The position numbers were made by a program, and so were the translations under genes. A DNA stretch of 48,018 nucleotides from an uncultured beta proteobacterium (GTDB lineage: Bacteria > Pseudomonadota > Gammaproteobacteria > Burkholderiales > Nitrosomonadaceae): NCBI GenBank assembly GCA_900696615.1, contig CAADGS010000050.1:1-48018 (forward strand), read 5' to 3'. Below are positions 26,955-36,300 of the stretch, in pieces. The notes under the pieces were generated by a model. It worked only from the letters and a program-made list of their open reading frames with translations, ran no database searches and was not told the origin of the DNA. Position 1 is the stretch's first letter. Every line of letters begins with the position of its first letter.

Positions 26955-28613
26955 TCATGCAACACTGGTTTTAGGTTGCATACAGTAGGCTTGATTTCGT
27001 CCAGCATGCTTGGCTTCATAAAGTGCGCTATCTACTCTGGAAAGCAATATGGTTAAAGAAGTATCTTCCGGTTCACTTTGTATGATGCCAATGCTTAATG
27101 TTACTTCAACGGTGTGATTGATTGCATTGCAATGAATCTGCGCGACTTGAGATCGAATGCGTTCGGCAGTATTCATTGCTTCGTCGACTGTCGTTTCGGT
27201 TAATATGACAATAAATTCGTCACCGCCGTATCGGGCGGCAAAATCGACGCTTCGAATGCAGTGTATAATTTTATTAGCGACAGCAGTTAATATTTCATCA
27301 CCGGCGACGTGCCCGAGACTGTCATTAAGAGTTTTGAAATAGTCAACATCAATCATCAATACTGCGAAAGGGCGCTTGTTACGCGCATATCGGGCAAGCT
27401 GATCATTGATAATTAAATTAAGCTTGTTGCGATTATAGAGGCCGGTCAAGCTGTCTGTCACTGACAATGTTTCCAGTAGTTGATTTTTTAGTTGCATAGC
27501 TGCGCTTGCTGCATTGATTTCAGCCTGATTCTGACGCAATTTATCGGTCATCTGATTAAATCTTTGAGTAAGTTGACCCATTTCATTACTTTGTGTCGTA
27601 TCCAGTTCAACATTCAAATCCCCTTTCACGATTTTTTCTGTTGCAGAAATAAGTCGTTCCAGCGGTACAACGATGGCATGCCCCATTCTGAAAGCAATAA
27701 TAGTTACAATTAGAAGCAAGGTGCTGATTGAACCAATGAATAAGTTACGTTGCTGAATCCACGCAGCATAAATGGATTCGTAACTTCTGGTAGCGATAAT
27801 AGTGATTGGTGGCTTTTCTGAGGTATAAGCTAGTCCCATCATTTTTTGTTGGTGTGATTCTTCAAATATCTCAAATTCACCTAAATTATTTTGTAGCCGC
27901 GCTAGAACATGAGGGTCGAGCGATATAGTGCTATCGGCGTCAATTGCCAAGCTATTACTCGCAAGCATGGCATTCCCATCTTTGTCTAACAAAAGAACAT
28001 CTCCTGGGGGTGATTTGACGGGATCTTTTAATGCAGATTGGACATTATGCAAATCAAAGGTTACGATCAGAGCACCTAAGATAAAATCATCGATGGATAA
28101 TATAGGAACTGAAATGCTAAACGTCGCTGTTGAGTGCAATGCATTCCAATGGGGGGTAACAATTACATTTCCTTGAATAGATGCATGCTCTATCCAATTT
28201 TTCTGGAGGGGAGATGGAATATGGGATTCTAGGGTACTGGCGATTATTTCACCTTCTGTATCGGCTACAGTTAATTCCAGCACCGTTTCAAGTTTCTTAT
28301 GTACAGATATTAAATAGTGCTCTAATATTTTCGGTTGCACTATTTGTCTATTGTTTGTATATGCCTGGTTTATATTAGATAAACTGTCTATTAAAATCTT
28401 TGAGGTTGAAAGTTCGCGAGCTATGTAGATCTGATCTTTAGTCCATAAATCTAGTTCGCGGCTAGCATGATTTGCCAAAGCACGCAATTCACGCGTGACA
28501 TTCTCATTGATCATCACTTCATTTTGCTGAAACGAGAGTATCCCTAATCCTGCAGACGGGATCAGTGTAGCTAAAATTGAAAAAACAATGATTTTGCTTT
28601 TGATACTTTTCAA
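26955..28613 (-). CDS. Membrane-bound diguanylate cyclase (Cache-HAMP-GGDEF)
   Basis: 552 residues. TM1 is at about 7-27 (IIVFSILATLIPSAG), a periplasmic double-Cache sensor at about 35-280, TM2 at about 290-310, HAMP at about 312-365, a coiled coil, and GGDEF at about 385-545. The active-site motif YGGDEF is intact and the product-inhibition I-site RSVD lies five residues before it, so an active, feedback-controlled cyclase making c-di-GMP from two GTP is expected. The ligand of the Cache domain is unknown. It lies 174 bases downstream of a truncated globin gene on the same strand. Confidence 0.93.
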   Translation of the reverse strand: MKSIKSKIIVFSILATLIPSAGLGILSFQQNEVMINENVTRELRALANHASRELDLWTKDQIYIARELSTSKILIDSLSNINQAYTNNRQIVQPKILEHYLISVHKKLETVLELTVADTEGEIIASTLESHIPSPLQKNWIEHASIQGNVIVTPHWNALHSTATFSISVPILSIDDFILGALIVTFDLHNVQSALKDPVKSPPGDVLLLDKDGNAMLASNSLAIDADSTISLDPHVLARLQNNLGEFEIFEESHQQKMMGLAYTSEKPPITIIATRSYESIYAAWIQQRNLFIGSISTLLLIVTIIAFRMGHAIVVPLERLISATEKIVKGDLNVELDTTQSNEMGQLTQRFNQMTDKLRQNQAEINAASAAMQLKNQLLETLSVTDSLTGLYNRNKLNLIINDQLARYARNKRPFAVLMIDVDYFKTLNDSLGHVAGDEILTAVANKIIHCIRSVDFAARYGGDEFIVILTETTVDEAMNTAERIRSQVAQIHCNAINHTVEVTLSIGIIQSEPEDTSLTILLSRVDSALYEAKHAGRNQAYCMQPKTSVA

Positions 28614-28787
28614 CGTGAATATCCTTATGAAGAACGAATATTACAATACAGCATATTAAAGAATATAGCCGAATAAGGATGCTTTATTATCTCTTTTTAT
28701 TTCATGCTAATCATCATCTACTTATACTAAAAATAAAATTTCATCATACTAGGTGATAGAGCTTATACCAGCTAGAAAGATAAGATA

Positions 28788-29213
28788 TTAGACACTACGA
28801 AGCGCTTGCGGTTTTTTATCCGGATAATTGTTCATTTGATAGCCTTGCCACAACCGAGTTGCAATGAAACTTGCAACTGCATCAGCGTGCTTTTGTAAGC
28901 TGGAATTGCCGATTTCTTCGGTGGTTTGCCGAAAAAGATATAGCCAGCGCTCAAATAATTCCGCTGTGAGATCTGGTAGTGCGATATGTTTAGGCATCGG
29001 GGCGCCACGAAACCTGCTAGTTCCACGTAATTGAGCGGACCAGAAATTGATCATTTGCACAAAATGTGCATCCCAGTCAATGACATGGGCTTCAAAAATC
29101 GGACCCAAAGAAGGGTCTTTTCTTGCCTTTGCATAAAAGGTGTGAACAAGCTTTGCGATTTCTTCTTCAGTATATAAATTTGGATTGGGCGTAGGAACAA
29201 ATGATTGATTCAT
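28788..29213 (-). CDS. Group III truncated haemoglobin
   Basis: 141 residues. The globin core includes IAKLVHTFYAKARKDPSLGPIFEAHV, WDAHFVQMINFWSAQLRGT and a HADAVASFIATRLWQGY helix, matching group III (P-type) truncated globins including the Campylobacter Ctb-like proteins. The HIAL segment after the FRGAPMPK loop should supply the proximal haem histidine. These proteins bind O2, and some act in NO or peroxide chemistry. It is divergent from malic enzyme over 181 bases and upstream of the diguanylate cyclase. In an ammonia oxidiser, which produces NO, a defence or sensing role is plausible. Confidence 0.93.
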   Translation of the reverse strand: MNQSFVPTPNPNLYTEEEIAKLVHTFYAKARKDPSLGPIFEAHVIDWDAHFVQMINFWSAQLRGTSRFRGAPMPKHIALPDLTAELFERWLYLFRQTTEEIGNSSLQKHADAVASFIATRLWQGYQMNNYPDKKPQALRSV

Positions 29214-29326
29214 GATGTTATATTTTAAATAATTCTTGTTTGTTATTAAAACAACATAGGTTAATTTATGAAATACGTTCTTATTAGTGACAAATAAGTT
29301 TATCTTTCGTTCTTTGGATTGTCCAA

Positions 29327-29356
29327 TTGCGATTTGATTTCAAGTAAGGTTATACC
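29327..29356 (+). promoter_or_regulatory. Possible promoter of malic enzyme
   Basis: TTGCGA (29327-29332) and TATACC (29351-29356) are 18 bases apart and lie 39 bases before the malic enzyme ATG. The match to sigma-70 consensus is moderate (4 of 6 in each box). Confidence 0.3.
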
Positions 29357-29394
29357 TACAACGAGTACAGCACTATTGCGGGAGTGGAATTTAT

Positions 29395-31005
29395 ATGAAA
29401 AATCTGCGAGGTAAGGCATTACTGGTTGACCCAGTGCAAACAAAATCCACAGCATTTACGCGGAAAGAACGTCAAGAGTTCGGCTTGCGTGGATTGCTGC
29501 CTTATGAAGTTGCCAGTATTCATAAACAAATTGATCGTGTATTGGGCAGCATGCGAAATAAAACGTCAGCCATTGAGAAATATATTTTTCTAAATGCGTT
29601 ATTGGAGAGTAATCAAAGACTTTTTTATCGCACAATGATTGATCATATCGAAGAAATTATGCCGTTGGTTTATACCCCAACTGTAGGTGAGGCATGTAAG
29701 GAATTTGCACATATTTTCAGAAAACCGCAAGGATTTTATATTACTCCGGAGGATCGGGGAGAAATTGAGACTATTCTGAAAAATTGGCCTGAGGAAGACG
29801 TTCGTGTGATTGTTGTAACGGATGGCGAACGGATTCTAGGCTTAGGCGATTTGGGCGCGAATGGCATGGGAATCCCTATCGGCAAAGTCGCTTTATACGT
29901 GGCTTGTGCCGGTATTAATCCGTTGCAGTGTATGCCGGTTATGCTGGATGTCGGTACTAATAATGTTGCTTTGCGAGAGGATCCGCTTTATCTTGGGTAT
30001 CCGTATCCGCGGATCAGCGGCGAAGATTATCGATCGTTTATTGATGAATTTATTTGGGCTGTGCAATCGCGCTACCCGAACGCATTAATACAGTTTGAAG
30101 ATTTTCTGACACCGAATGCATTTGAATTCTTAGATCGCTACACTCATCAAGTCCGATGTTTTAATGATGATATACAGGGTACCGCTGCGGTTACGCTGGC
30201 GGGCATTTATACTTCCTGTCGAATCACTGGGAAAAAATTTTCTGATTTGCGCATCATGTTTCTTGGCACAGGGTCTGCTGCAAGCGGCACAGCCGAGTTA
30301 TTGGTTGATGGATTTTGCAGCGCAGGACTGAATAAATCGGAGGCACAAAAACGATTGTGGTTTATTGATAGAAAAGGCTTAGTTACTGCTGCCAATAACA
30401 ATATCAAACCTCGTATCCAGCCTTTTGCGCATCAACATGCTGCGCGCAGTTTTGTGAACGCAATCGGTGACATCAAGCCCGACGTATTAATTGGTGCAAC
30501 CGGTGTCGCAGGTACATTCGACGAGGCTGTGGTGAGGAAAATGGCTGCAGTAAACGAACGTCCGGTTATTATCGCTTTATCAAATCCTACTTCACATACC
30601 GAATGTACCGCTGAGCAAGCATATCTATGGAGTGAAGGTCGTGTCATTTTTGCGAGCGGCAGTCCTTTTGACGCGGTATGGTATGGCAATAAACTGTTTA
30701 AGCCTGCTCAGGGTAATAATGCGTATATTTTTCCTGGAATTGGCTTAGGTATTCAGGCAAGTGCTGCGCGAAATGTTACACAAAGTATGTTTCTGGCTGC
30801 CGCTAAGGTATTAGCCGATACCGTGACAGAGCAAGAGATTGGTGTGGGAGCAATATATCCAGCACTGACTCGCGTACGTAAGGTATCGCATGCCATTGCT
30901 GTAGCCGTTTGCAATGTGGCGGTTAAGGAAGGATCGAATGAAACCAGTTTACCTGAAGATTTGGATAACTATGTCAGATCACTGATGTATGATCCGAGTT
31001 ATTAA
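29395..31005 (+). CDS. Malic enzyme, NAD(P)-dependent, large type
   Basis: 536 residues of the long (mitochondrial/E. coli MaeA-like) malic enzyme class, which converts malate to pyruvate and CO2. The N-terminal domain has LVYTPTVGEACKEFAHIFRKPQGFY and the metal-binding QFEDFLTPNAF and FNDDIQGTAAVTLAG segments. The Rossmann domain has FLGTGSAASGTAELL, with IALSNPTSHTECTAE and FASGSPFD toward the end. It supplies pyruvate and a reduced nicotinamide cofactor; the cofactor cannot be assigned by eye. A short G-U-containing hairpin at 31077-31094 after the stop could be a weak terminator. Confidence 0.95.
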   Translation: MKNLRGKALLVDPVQTKSTAFTRKERQEFGLRGLLPYEVASIHKQIDRVLGSMRNKTSAIEKYIFLNALLESNQRLFYRTMIDHIEEIMPLVYTPTVGEACKEFAHIFRKPQGFYITPEDRGEIETILKNWPEEDVRVIVVTDGERILGLGDLGANGMGIPIGKVALYVACAGINPLQCMPVMLDVGTNNVALREDPLYLGYPYPRISGEDYRSFIDEFIWAVQSRYPNALIQFEDFLTPNAFEFLDRYTHQVRCFNDDIQGTAAVTLAGIYTSCRITGKKFSDLRIMFLGTGSAASGTAELLVDGFCSAGLNKSEAQKRLWFIDRKGLVTAANNNIKPRIQPFAHQHAARSFVNAIGDIKPDVLIGATGVAGTFDEAVVRKMAAVNERPVIIALSNPTSHTECTAEQAYLWSEGRVIFASGSPFDAVWYGNKLFKPAQGNNAYIFPGIGLGIQASAARNVTQSMFLAAAKVLADTVTEQEIGVGAIYPALTRVRKVSHAIAVAVCNVAVKEGSNETSLPEDLDNYVRSLMYDPSY

Positions 31006-31187
31006 TTTCGGGTTTAAAGTACTTGGAGCAAGTTAAGCTGTGTGAAGTGAAAAATAATCGTAATGTGATTAACGATGACCGGTTTGTTCTGGTCTTCTAG
31101 CCGATATTGGGTAATACAGGAAAAGATCGTATCATTATCGTTGAAAGAGAATAAAGAAGTCTTTATCGTTTAACTTATTAATTTTAT

Positions 31188-31263
31188 TGGCGTCCCCAAG
31201 GGGATTCGAACCCCTGTTACCGCCGTGAAAGGGCGATGTCCTAGGCCTCTAGACGATGGGGAC
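31188..31263 (-). tRNA. tRNA-Glu (anticodon TTC)
   Basis: 76 nt on the minus strand, with CCA encoded at 31188-31190. The acceptor stem GTCCCCA pairs with TGGGGAC. The anticodon loop reads CTTTCAC, and the T arm has GGTTCGAATCC. It lies 52 bases beyond tRNA-Ala and in the same direction as gltX, whose product charges it. Confidence 0.97.
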
Positions 31264-31315
31264 TAAATTTGCTGTATTTTTTATTTCTATATAGCTTTTG
31301 TTATCAAAAATAAAC

Positions 31316-31391
<76 letters not shown>

Positions 31392-31445
31392 TTGATCAAA
31401 GGAAAATGGATTATACTGATGCTACCCTTTATTGTAAAGGAAAGA

Positions 31446-32840
31446 TCAGTCGGGAAATTTAGCCAAGCAGGTATTGATGCGCATAAGTGTTTCCTTACGG
31501 CCAAGTAGTTCCAGAACTGCATCAATTGATGGAGTATGTGCTTCACCTGTAACCATTACTCTCAAGGGCATTGCAATTTTAGGGAGCTTAACATCGAGAT
31601 TCTTGGCTGCCGCTTTAATTTCCTTATTAATGGATTCACGTGTCCACTCAATGTTGTCGAGGTGCCCAAGTAAAACTGTCAAGAGAGATTTTGTTTCGGT
31701 ATTGAAATATTGAGCTTTCAGTTCATCGGTCGGTTCCAGTGGTCGATAAAAATAGACGGCTGCATCGGCTAGCTCTTCAATAGTGTTGACTCTTTCTTTT
31801 AGTAAATCGATAACGCGAGTTAAATTAGGGCCACCCGAAACCTGACAATTATCTTTATTCAGAAAAGGTACGACCAATTCGGCCAAGCGTGAATTATCAG
31901 TTTTCTTGAGATACTGCTGGTTAATCCAATGCAATTTCTCCGGATTGAACTTGGCTGGGGAATGGCTGATTGATGATAGATCAAACCACGCAATCAATTC
32001 TTCCCGACTAAATATCTCTTCGTCGCCGTGCGACCAACCGAGTCTTGCTAAATAATTCAGCAATGCCTCAGGCAGGTAACCATCCTCCTGATATTGCATG
32101 ACCGATACTGCGCCGTGGCGCTTTGATAAGCGCTCGCCATTCGAGCCCAAGATCATGGGAACATGCGCATATTCTGGTAGCGATGCGTTGAGCGCTTTAA
32201 GAATGTTAATTTGCCGTGGCGTGTTATTGACATGATCATCACCGCGGATGACATGCGTAATATTCATATCCAGGTCATCCAGCACTACGCTGAAGTTATA
32301 AGTAGGAATTCCATCGCTGCGTAATAGTACCAAATCATCCAGTTCATGATTAGCTACGGTAATACGGCCTTTAATTTGATCATTAAAGGAAACATAGCCA
32401 TCCGATGGATTCTTGAATCGAATAACGGGTTTCACTCCTACGGGTGGCGATTGTTTTGAATCGCGCCAACGTCCGTCATACCTGGGTTTTTGTCCAGCGG
32501 CCAGCTGGCGTTCGCGCATTTCATCCAATTCTTCTTTGGTGGCGTAGCAAAAATAGGCCAGATTATTTCGTAATAATTGTTCGGCAACTTCGTGGTAGCG
32601 TTGCAATCGTTGCATTTGATAGAATGGACCTTCGTCATAATCCAATTGCAGCCATGCCATACCATCAAGAATTGCTTGAGTAGATTGCTGAGTTGAGCGT
32701 TCTTGATCGGTATCTTCGATGCGTAAAATAAATTTTCCGTTATGCCGGCGCGCATAGGCCCAAGAAAAAAGTGCCGTGCGGGCGCCGCCGATGTGAAGAT
32801 AACCGGTTGGACTGGGTGCAAATCGTGTGCGTACTGTCAT
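31446..32840 (-). CDS. gltX: Glutamyl-tRNA synthetase
   Basis: 464 residues from the ATG at 32840. A second ATG lies directly before it at 32843, and an upstream in-frame TTG at 32861 is less likely because GltX proteins start just before VRTRFAPSPTG. The class I HIGH-type motif is YLHIGGART and the KMSKS-type motif is RLSKRHGAV. The C-terminal helical anticodon-binding half is present. The protein charges tRNA-Glu with glutamate. Two tRNA genes, one of them its own substrate, follow on the same strand. Confidence 0.97.
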   Translation of the reverse strand: MTVRTRFAPSPTGYLHIGGARTALFSWAYARRHNGKFILRIEDTDQERSTQQSTQAILDGMAWLQLDYDEGPFYQMQRLQRYHEVAEQLLRNNLAYFCYATKEELDEMRERQLAAGQKPRYDGRWRDSKQSPPVGVKPVIRFKNPSDGYVSFNDQIKGRITVANHELDDLVLLRSDGIPTYNFSVVLDDLDMNITHVIRGDDHVNNTPRQINILKALNASLPEYAHVPMILGSNGERLSKRHGAVSVMQYQEDGYLPEALLNYLARLGWSHGDEEIFSREELIAWFDLSSISHSPAKFNPEKLHWINQQYLKKTDNSRLAELVVPFLNKDNCQVSGGPNLTRVIDLLKERVNTIEELADAAVYFYRPLEPTDELKAQYFNTETKSLLTVLLGHLDNIEWTRESINKEIKAAAKNLDVKLPKIAMPLRVMVTGEAHTPSIDAVLELLGRKETLMRINTCLAKFPD

Positions 32841-33041
32841 CATTTCTGTGTTTGGAAACAATATATGCGAAGTATTAAAAAAATATTAGTGTACGCGATT
32901 CTAAAATAATAGTGTTTCTTTCCCAAGTATGATGATGTGATTCGTATTGTGAAATTAAGCAAACTATAAGAAGCAGGTTATACTCTAATTATTTATTGCA
33001 GTTGAGTTTTTTTATGAAAAGAGGGAATGGCTTTTTAAGCA

Positions 33042-34634
33042 ATGACTGATTTAATACATGACTTGATTTTCACGGCAGCAGAACAATCGCCCGATGCACA
33101 AGCGCTATCGTATCAGGATCAGTCAATCAGTTATGCCATCTTGGCGAGTGAAGTTGAAATGAAAGCGGGTGGGTTGTTGGCATTAGGACTGGGCCGGGGA
33201 GAGCGTGTCGCGGTATATCTTGAAAAGCGTATTGAGACGGTAATTGCATTATTTGCAGTTTCTGCGGCGGGTGGCGTATTCGTCCCGGTGAATCCGGTAT
33301 TAAAGTCTGAGCAAGTTGCTTATATTCTAATCAATTGTAATGTAAGGATATTGATTACTTCACTGGATCGATTGAGGGTTCTGCAGGCCGGATTGTCATT
33401 ATGTCATGATCTTCATACCATCGTTGTGGTAGATGGTAATGATAATCTTCCAGTCATTACAGGCTTTCTGATTATCAGTTGGGAAACGTTTCGTGCCGAA
33501 GGAAAAACGAAGCGATCTTTCATTGCCATTGACAGTGATATGGTTGCCATTGTTTACACTTCTGGTAGCACTGGTAAATCCAAGGGTGTTGTGTTGTCGC
33601 ATCGCAATCTCATGACTGGTACGAGAAGTGTTACACAGTATTTGCAAAATCGGGCGGATGATCGCATTCTGACGGTTTTGCCATTGAGTTTCGATTATGG
33701 GTTAAATCAATTGACCACTTCCTTTAAGGTGGGAGCAGAGAATGTTTTGATGAATTACCTGTTGCCACGCGATATCATCAATACTATCAAGGGAAAAAAA
33801 ATTACGGGACTTGCTGCCGTGCCTCCGCTATGGATTCAATTGGCGCAATTGGACTGGAGCGGTGTTTCTTCATTGCGTTATATCACCAGTTCAGGTGGAA
33901 CAATGCCGCGCATGACACTCAATTTACTACGCAAGGCGTTACCGACGACGAAAATTTTTCTAATGTATGGTTTTACCGAAGCTTTTCGCTCAACTTATCT
34001 GGCGCCGGAAGAGATCGAACGGCGCCCCGATTCAATCGGAAAAGCCATACCCAATGCTGAGATCTTAGTGCTGCGAGAAGACGGATCGCATTGTGTGCCG
34101 GGTGAACCAGGCGAATTGGTGCATCGAGGAAGTTTAGTGTCGATGGGATATTGGAACGATGCGGAAAGAACTGTACTGTGCTTCAAGCCAATCAAAGTGC
34201 AGAATGAGTTGCCTCTGGCTGAATTGGCAGCATGGTCAGGCGATACCGTGCGGATGGATGAAGAAGGATTTCTATATTTTATTGAACGCCGTGACGAGAT
34301 GATTAAAACTTCAGGGTATCGAGTTAGTCCGACGGAAATAGAGGAAGTCATCTATGCTACGGACTGTGTTGCAGAAGCTGCTGCTGTAGGTGTTCCGCAT
34401 CCTTTGTTGGGAGAAGCTATTGTTGTGATTGTCGTTGCCAGGCTGGATACTAATGTGGATGTTGATGCCTTGCTAGCTGAATGCAAGCATCGCTTGCCTG
34501 CTTATATGCAGCCGCAGCAGATGGCTGTGCGCGAAGGTAATTTGCCGCGTAACCAAAACGGTAAAATAGACCGCAAGCTACTTGCACAGGAAATGTGGGA
34601 TCTGTTTATAGAAAAAGCCAACAGCAGTGAATGA
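33042..34634 (+). CDS. Acyl-CoA ligase (AMP-forming), exosortase A-associated type
   Basis: 530 residues of the ANL superfamily. The P-loop-like motif is IVYTSGSTGKSKGVVLSH, the A5 motif YGFTEA, the hinge region ERRDEMIKTSGYRVSPTEIE, and the C-terminal catalytic lysine is in NQNGKIDRK. It activates a carboxylic acid as acyl-AMP and transfers it to CoA or a carrier. The following PLP decarboxylase overlaps by 8 bases; this pair is typical of exosortase A/EpsH (PEP-CTERM) exopolysaccharide loci. TATACT at 32979-32984 may be a -10 box. The substrate is unknown and no exosortase is in the window. Confidence 0.9.
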   Translation: MTDLIHDLIFTAAEQSPDAQALSYQDQSISYAILASEVEMKAGGLLALGLGRGERVAVYLEKRIETVIALFAVSAAGGVFVPVNPVLKSEQVAYILINCNVRILITSLDRLRVLQAGLSLCHDLHTIVVVDGNDNLPVITGFLIISWETFRAEGKTKRSFIAIDSDMVAIVYTSGSTGKSKGVVLSHRNLMTGTRSVTQYLQNRADDRILTVLPLSFDYGLNQLTTSFKVGAENVLMNYLLPRDIINTIKGKKITGLAAVPPLWIQLAQLDWSGVSSLRYITSSGGTMPRMTLNLLRKALPTTKIFLMYGFTEAFRSTYLAPEEIERRPDSIGKAIPNAEILVLREDGSHCVPGEPGELVHRGSLVSMGYWNDAERTVLCFKPIKVQNELPLAELAAWSGDTVRMDEEGFLYFIERRDEMIKTSGYRVSPTEIEEVIYATDCVAEAAAVGVPHPLLGEAIVVIVVARLDTNVDVDALLAECKHRLPAYMQPQQMAVREGNLPRNQNGKIDRKLLAQEMWDLFIEKANSSE

Positions 34635-35862
34635 TCAATTTCCCCAACATGTGCCGCTTACACAATTTCCGGTGCAGGATAATTGTTTGCAGGTTGGCGG
34701 CATACCACTGACCCGGCTCGCGCAGCGTGTAGGGGTGACTCCTTTTTATGCGTATGACCGGCAAAAAATCACTGAGCGCATTGCTTTGCTACGGCAACAC
34801 TTACCTGCTGATGTTTTGTTGCATTATGCGATGAAAGCCAATCCAATGCCGGCAGTGGTGCAGCATCTGGCTAGCTTGGTGGATGGAATCGACGTTGCTT
34901 CCACTGGGGAAATGAAGGTTGCATTGGATACGATTATATCTGCTGAAAGTATCAGTTTTGCCGGGCCAGGAAAAAAACCACATGAGTTAAGCTGCGCTAT
35001 TGCTGCCGGGATTGTTTTAAATGCCGAGTCGGAGCTGGAGATCGAGTTAATTGCGCAATTGGGAGAACAATTAGGCATTACTCCCAAAGTAGCCATCCGG
35101 GTTAATCCGGAGTTTGAACTTAAGTCATCGGGCATGAAAATGAGCGGCGGTTCCAAACCTTTCGGTATTGATGCGGAAAATGTGCCCGAAGCATTGATGC
35201 GTGTTGGTAAATTGGGACTTCATTTCGTTGGGTTTCATATTTTTTGCGGATCGCAAAATCTGAACGCAATAGCCATTTGTGAAGCATATACAAAGATTTT
35301 TCAGCTAGGCATACAACTTGCAGGCCATGCGCCGTCTCCGGTACGCTTGTTAAACATCGGCGGTGGCCTCGGTGTTCCTTATTTTCCTGGGGAGAGGACG
35401 TTGAATCTTGCTGTTATTGGTGAGAATTTACAATACTTGATGTCGGAAATGCAGCAACAATTGCCGGAAACCCGGGTTGCGCTTGAATTAGGGCGTTACC
35501 TCGTAGCGGAGGCGGGAATATATGTGTGTCGGATTTTGGAACGCAAGCGATCACGTAATCAAGTTTATTTGATAACCGATGGGGGGCTGCATCATCACTT
35601 GGCAGCATCGGGTAATTTGGGTCAAGTGGTGCGGAAAAACTATCCTGTGATTATCGGAAATAAAGTACAAGGCTCCGATACAGAAATTGTTTCTGTGGTA
35701 GGACCGCTCTGTACTCCTCTAGATATACTGGCTGAACAAATGCGAATGACTAAAGCCTCTGCGGGTGATTTGGTAGTTGTACTGCAATCCGGTGCATATG
35801 GCTTGACAGCGAGTCCGACTACTTTTCTCAATCATCCATTACCTATCGAAGTATTGGTATGA
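34627..35862 (+). CDS. PLP-dependent decarboxylase, exosortase A-associated type
   Basis: 411 residues from a GTG that overlaps the ligase stop by 8 bases. It has the alanine racemase/diaminopimelate decarboxylase-like fold III barrel: PLP lysine in LLHYAMKANPMP (about residue 73), GIDVASTGE, a glycine loop RLLNIGGGLGVPY and the C-terminal GPLCTPLDILAE, where the second-subunit cysteine of this family lies, then QSGAYGLTASPT. It decarboxylates a D-amino acid-type or diaminopimelate-like substrate; in PEP-CTERM genomes the product is unassigned. Translational coupling to the ligase suggests the two act in sequence. Confidence 0.9.
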   Translation: MNDQFPQHVPLTQFPVQDNCLQVGGIPLTRLAQRVGVTPFYAYDRQKITERIALLRQHLPADVLLHYAMKANPMPAVVQHLASLVDGIDVASTGEMKVALDTIISAESISFAGPGKKPHELSCAIAAGIVLNAESELEIELIAQLGEQLGITPKVAIRVNPEFELKSSGMKMSGGSKPFGIDAENVPEALMRVGKLGLHFVGFHIFCGSQNLNAIAICEAYTKIFQLGIQLAGHAPSPVRLLNIGGGLGVPYFPGERTLNLAVIGENLQYLMSEMQQQLPETRVALELGRYLVAEAGIYVCRILERKRSRNQVYLITDGGLHHHLAASGNLGQVVRKNYPVIIGNKVQGSDTEIVSVVGPLCTPLDILAEQMRMTKASAGDLVVVLQSGAYGLTASPTTFLNHPLPIEVLV

Positions 35863-36300
35863 TGACTTGCAAATTTAGCATATGTTAGTGTTATTTCTGA
35901 GGTCTTGAGAACTTTATTTGACTTTAGCGGAATCGATTATTTCAATACAGGTGTTGCGTAATGTACACAACCTGATCTTTTTATTACATTACTTCTGTTA
36001 ATTGATAAGGATCAATTGAAATTCTACCTTAAATAGCTAATATAATTAGTCTGCATTAGTTATTGAATGAACAAGTTTTATTCGAGTCCAGGGTCGTCAT
36101 TTTAGAGCATAATGGTAATAAAAAAGTAATTTAAGTTAAAAGGAAAAGAAAAGTATTATCTTATGTTTATTCACGCATACCAGATTACTATCCTAGTTTA
36201 TATTTCTTAGTGGATGATTATTATTTATGAAGAGTGAATCTTAAGTGATTATTTGAGGTTGTGCGTTGAATAGTTAAGTAAATCTGAACCAGGTGATTTC
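35863..36300. other. AT-rich intergenic stretch with a short inverted repeat
   Basis: 438 AT-rich bases without a gene. AATTGAT (36000-36006) and ATCAATT (36011-36017) form a perfect 7-bp inverted repeat with an AAGG centre, possibly an operator for the acyltransferase operon. I see no sigma-54 motif, RNA gene or repeat. Confidence 0.45.

Noticed and set aside
26957..26981. 7-bp inverted repeat between the SH3 lipoprotein and cyclase genes as a two-way terminator
   Set aside because: It lies inside the end of the cyclase coding region and is not followed by T runs on either strand.
35863..36300. Sigma-54 promoter before the exosortase-associated acyltransferase
   Set aside because: PEP-CTERM loci are often sigma-54 controlled, so I looked for a GG-N10-GC type site and found no convincing match.
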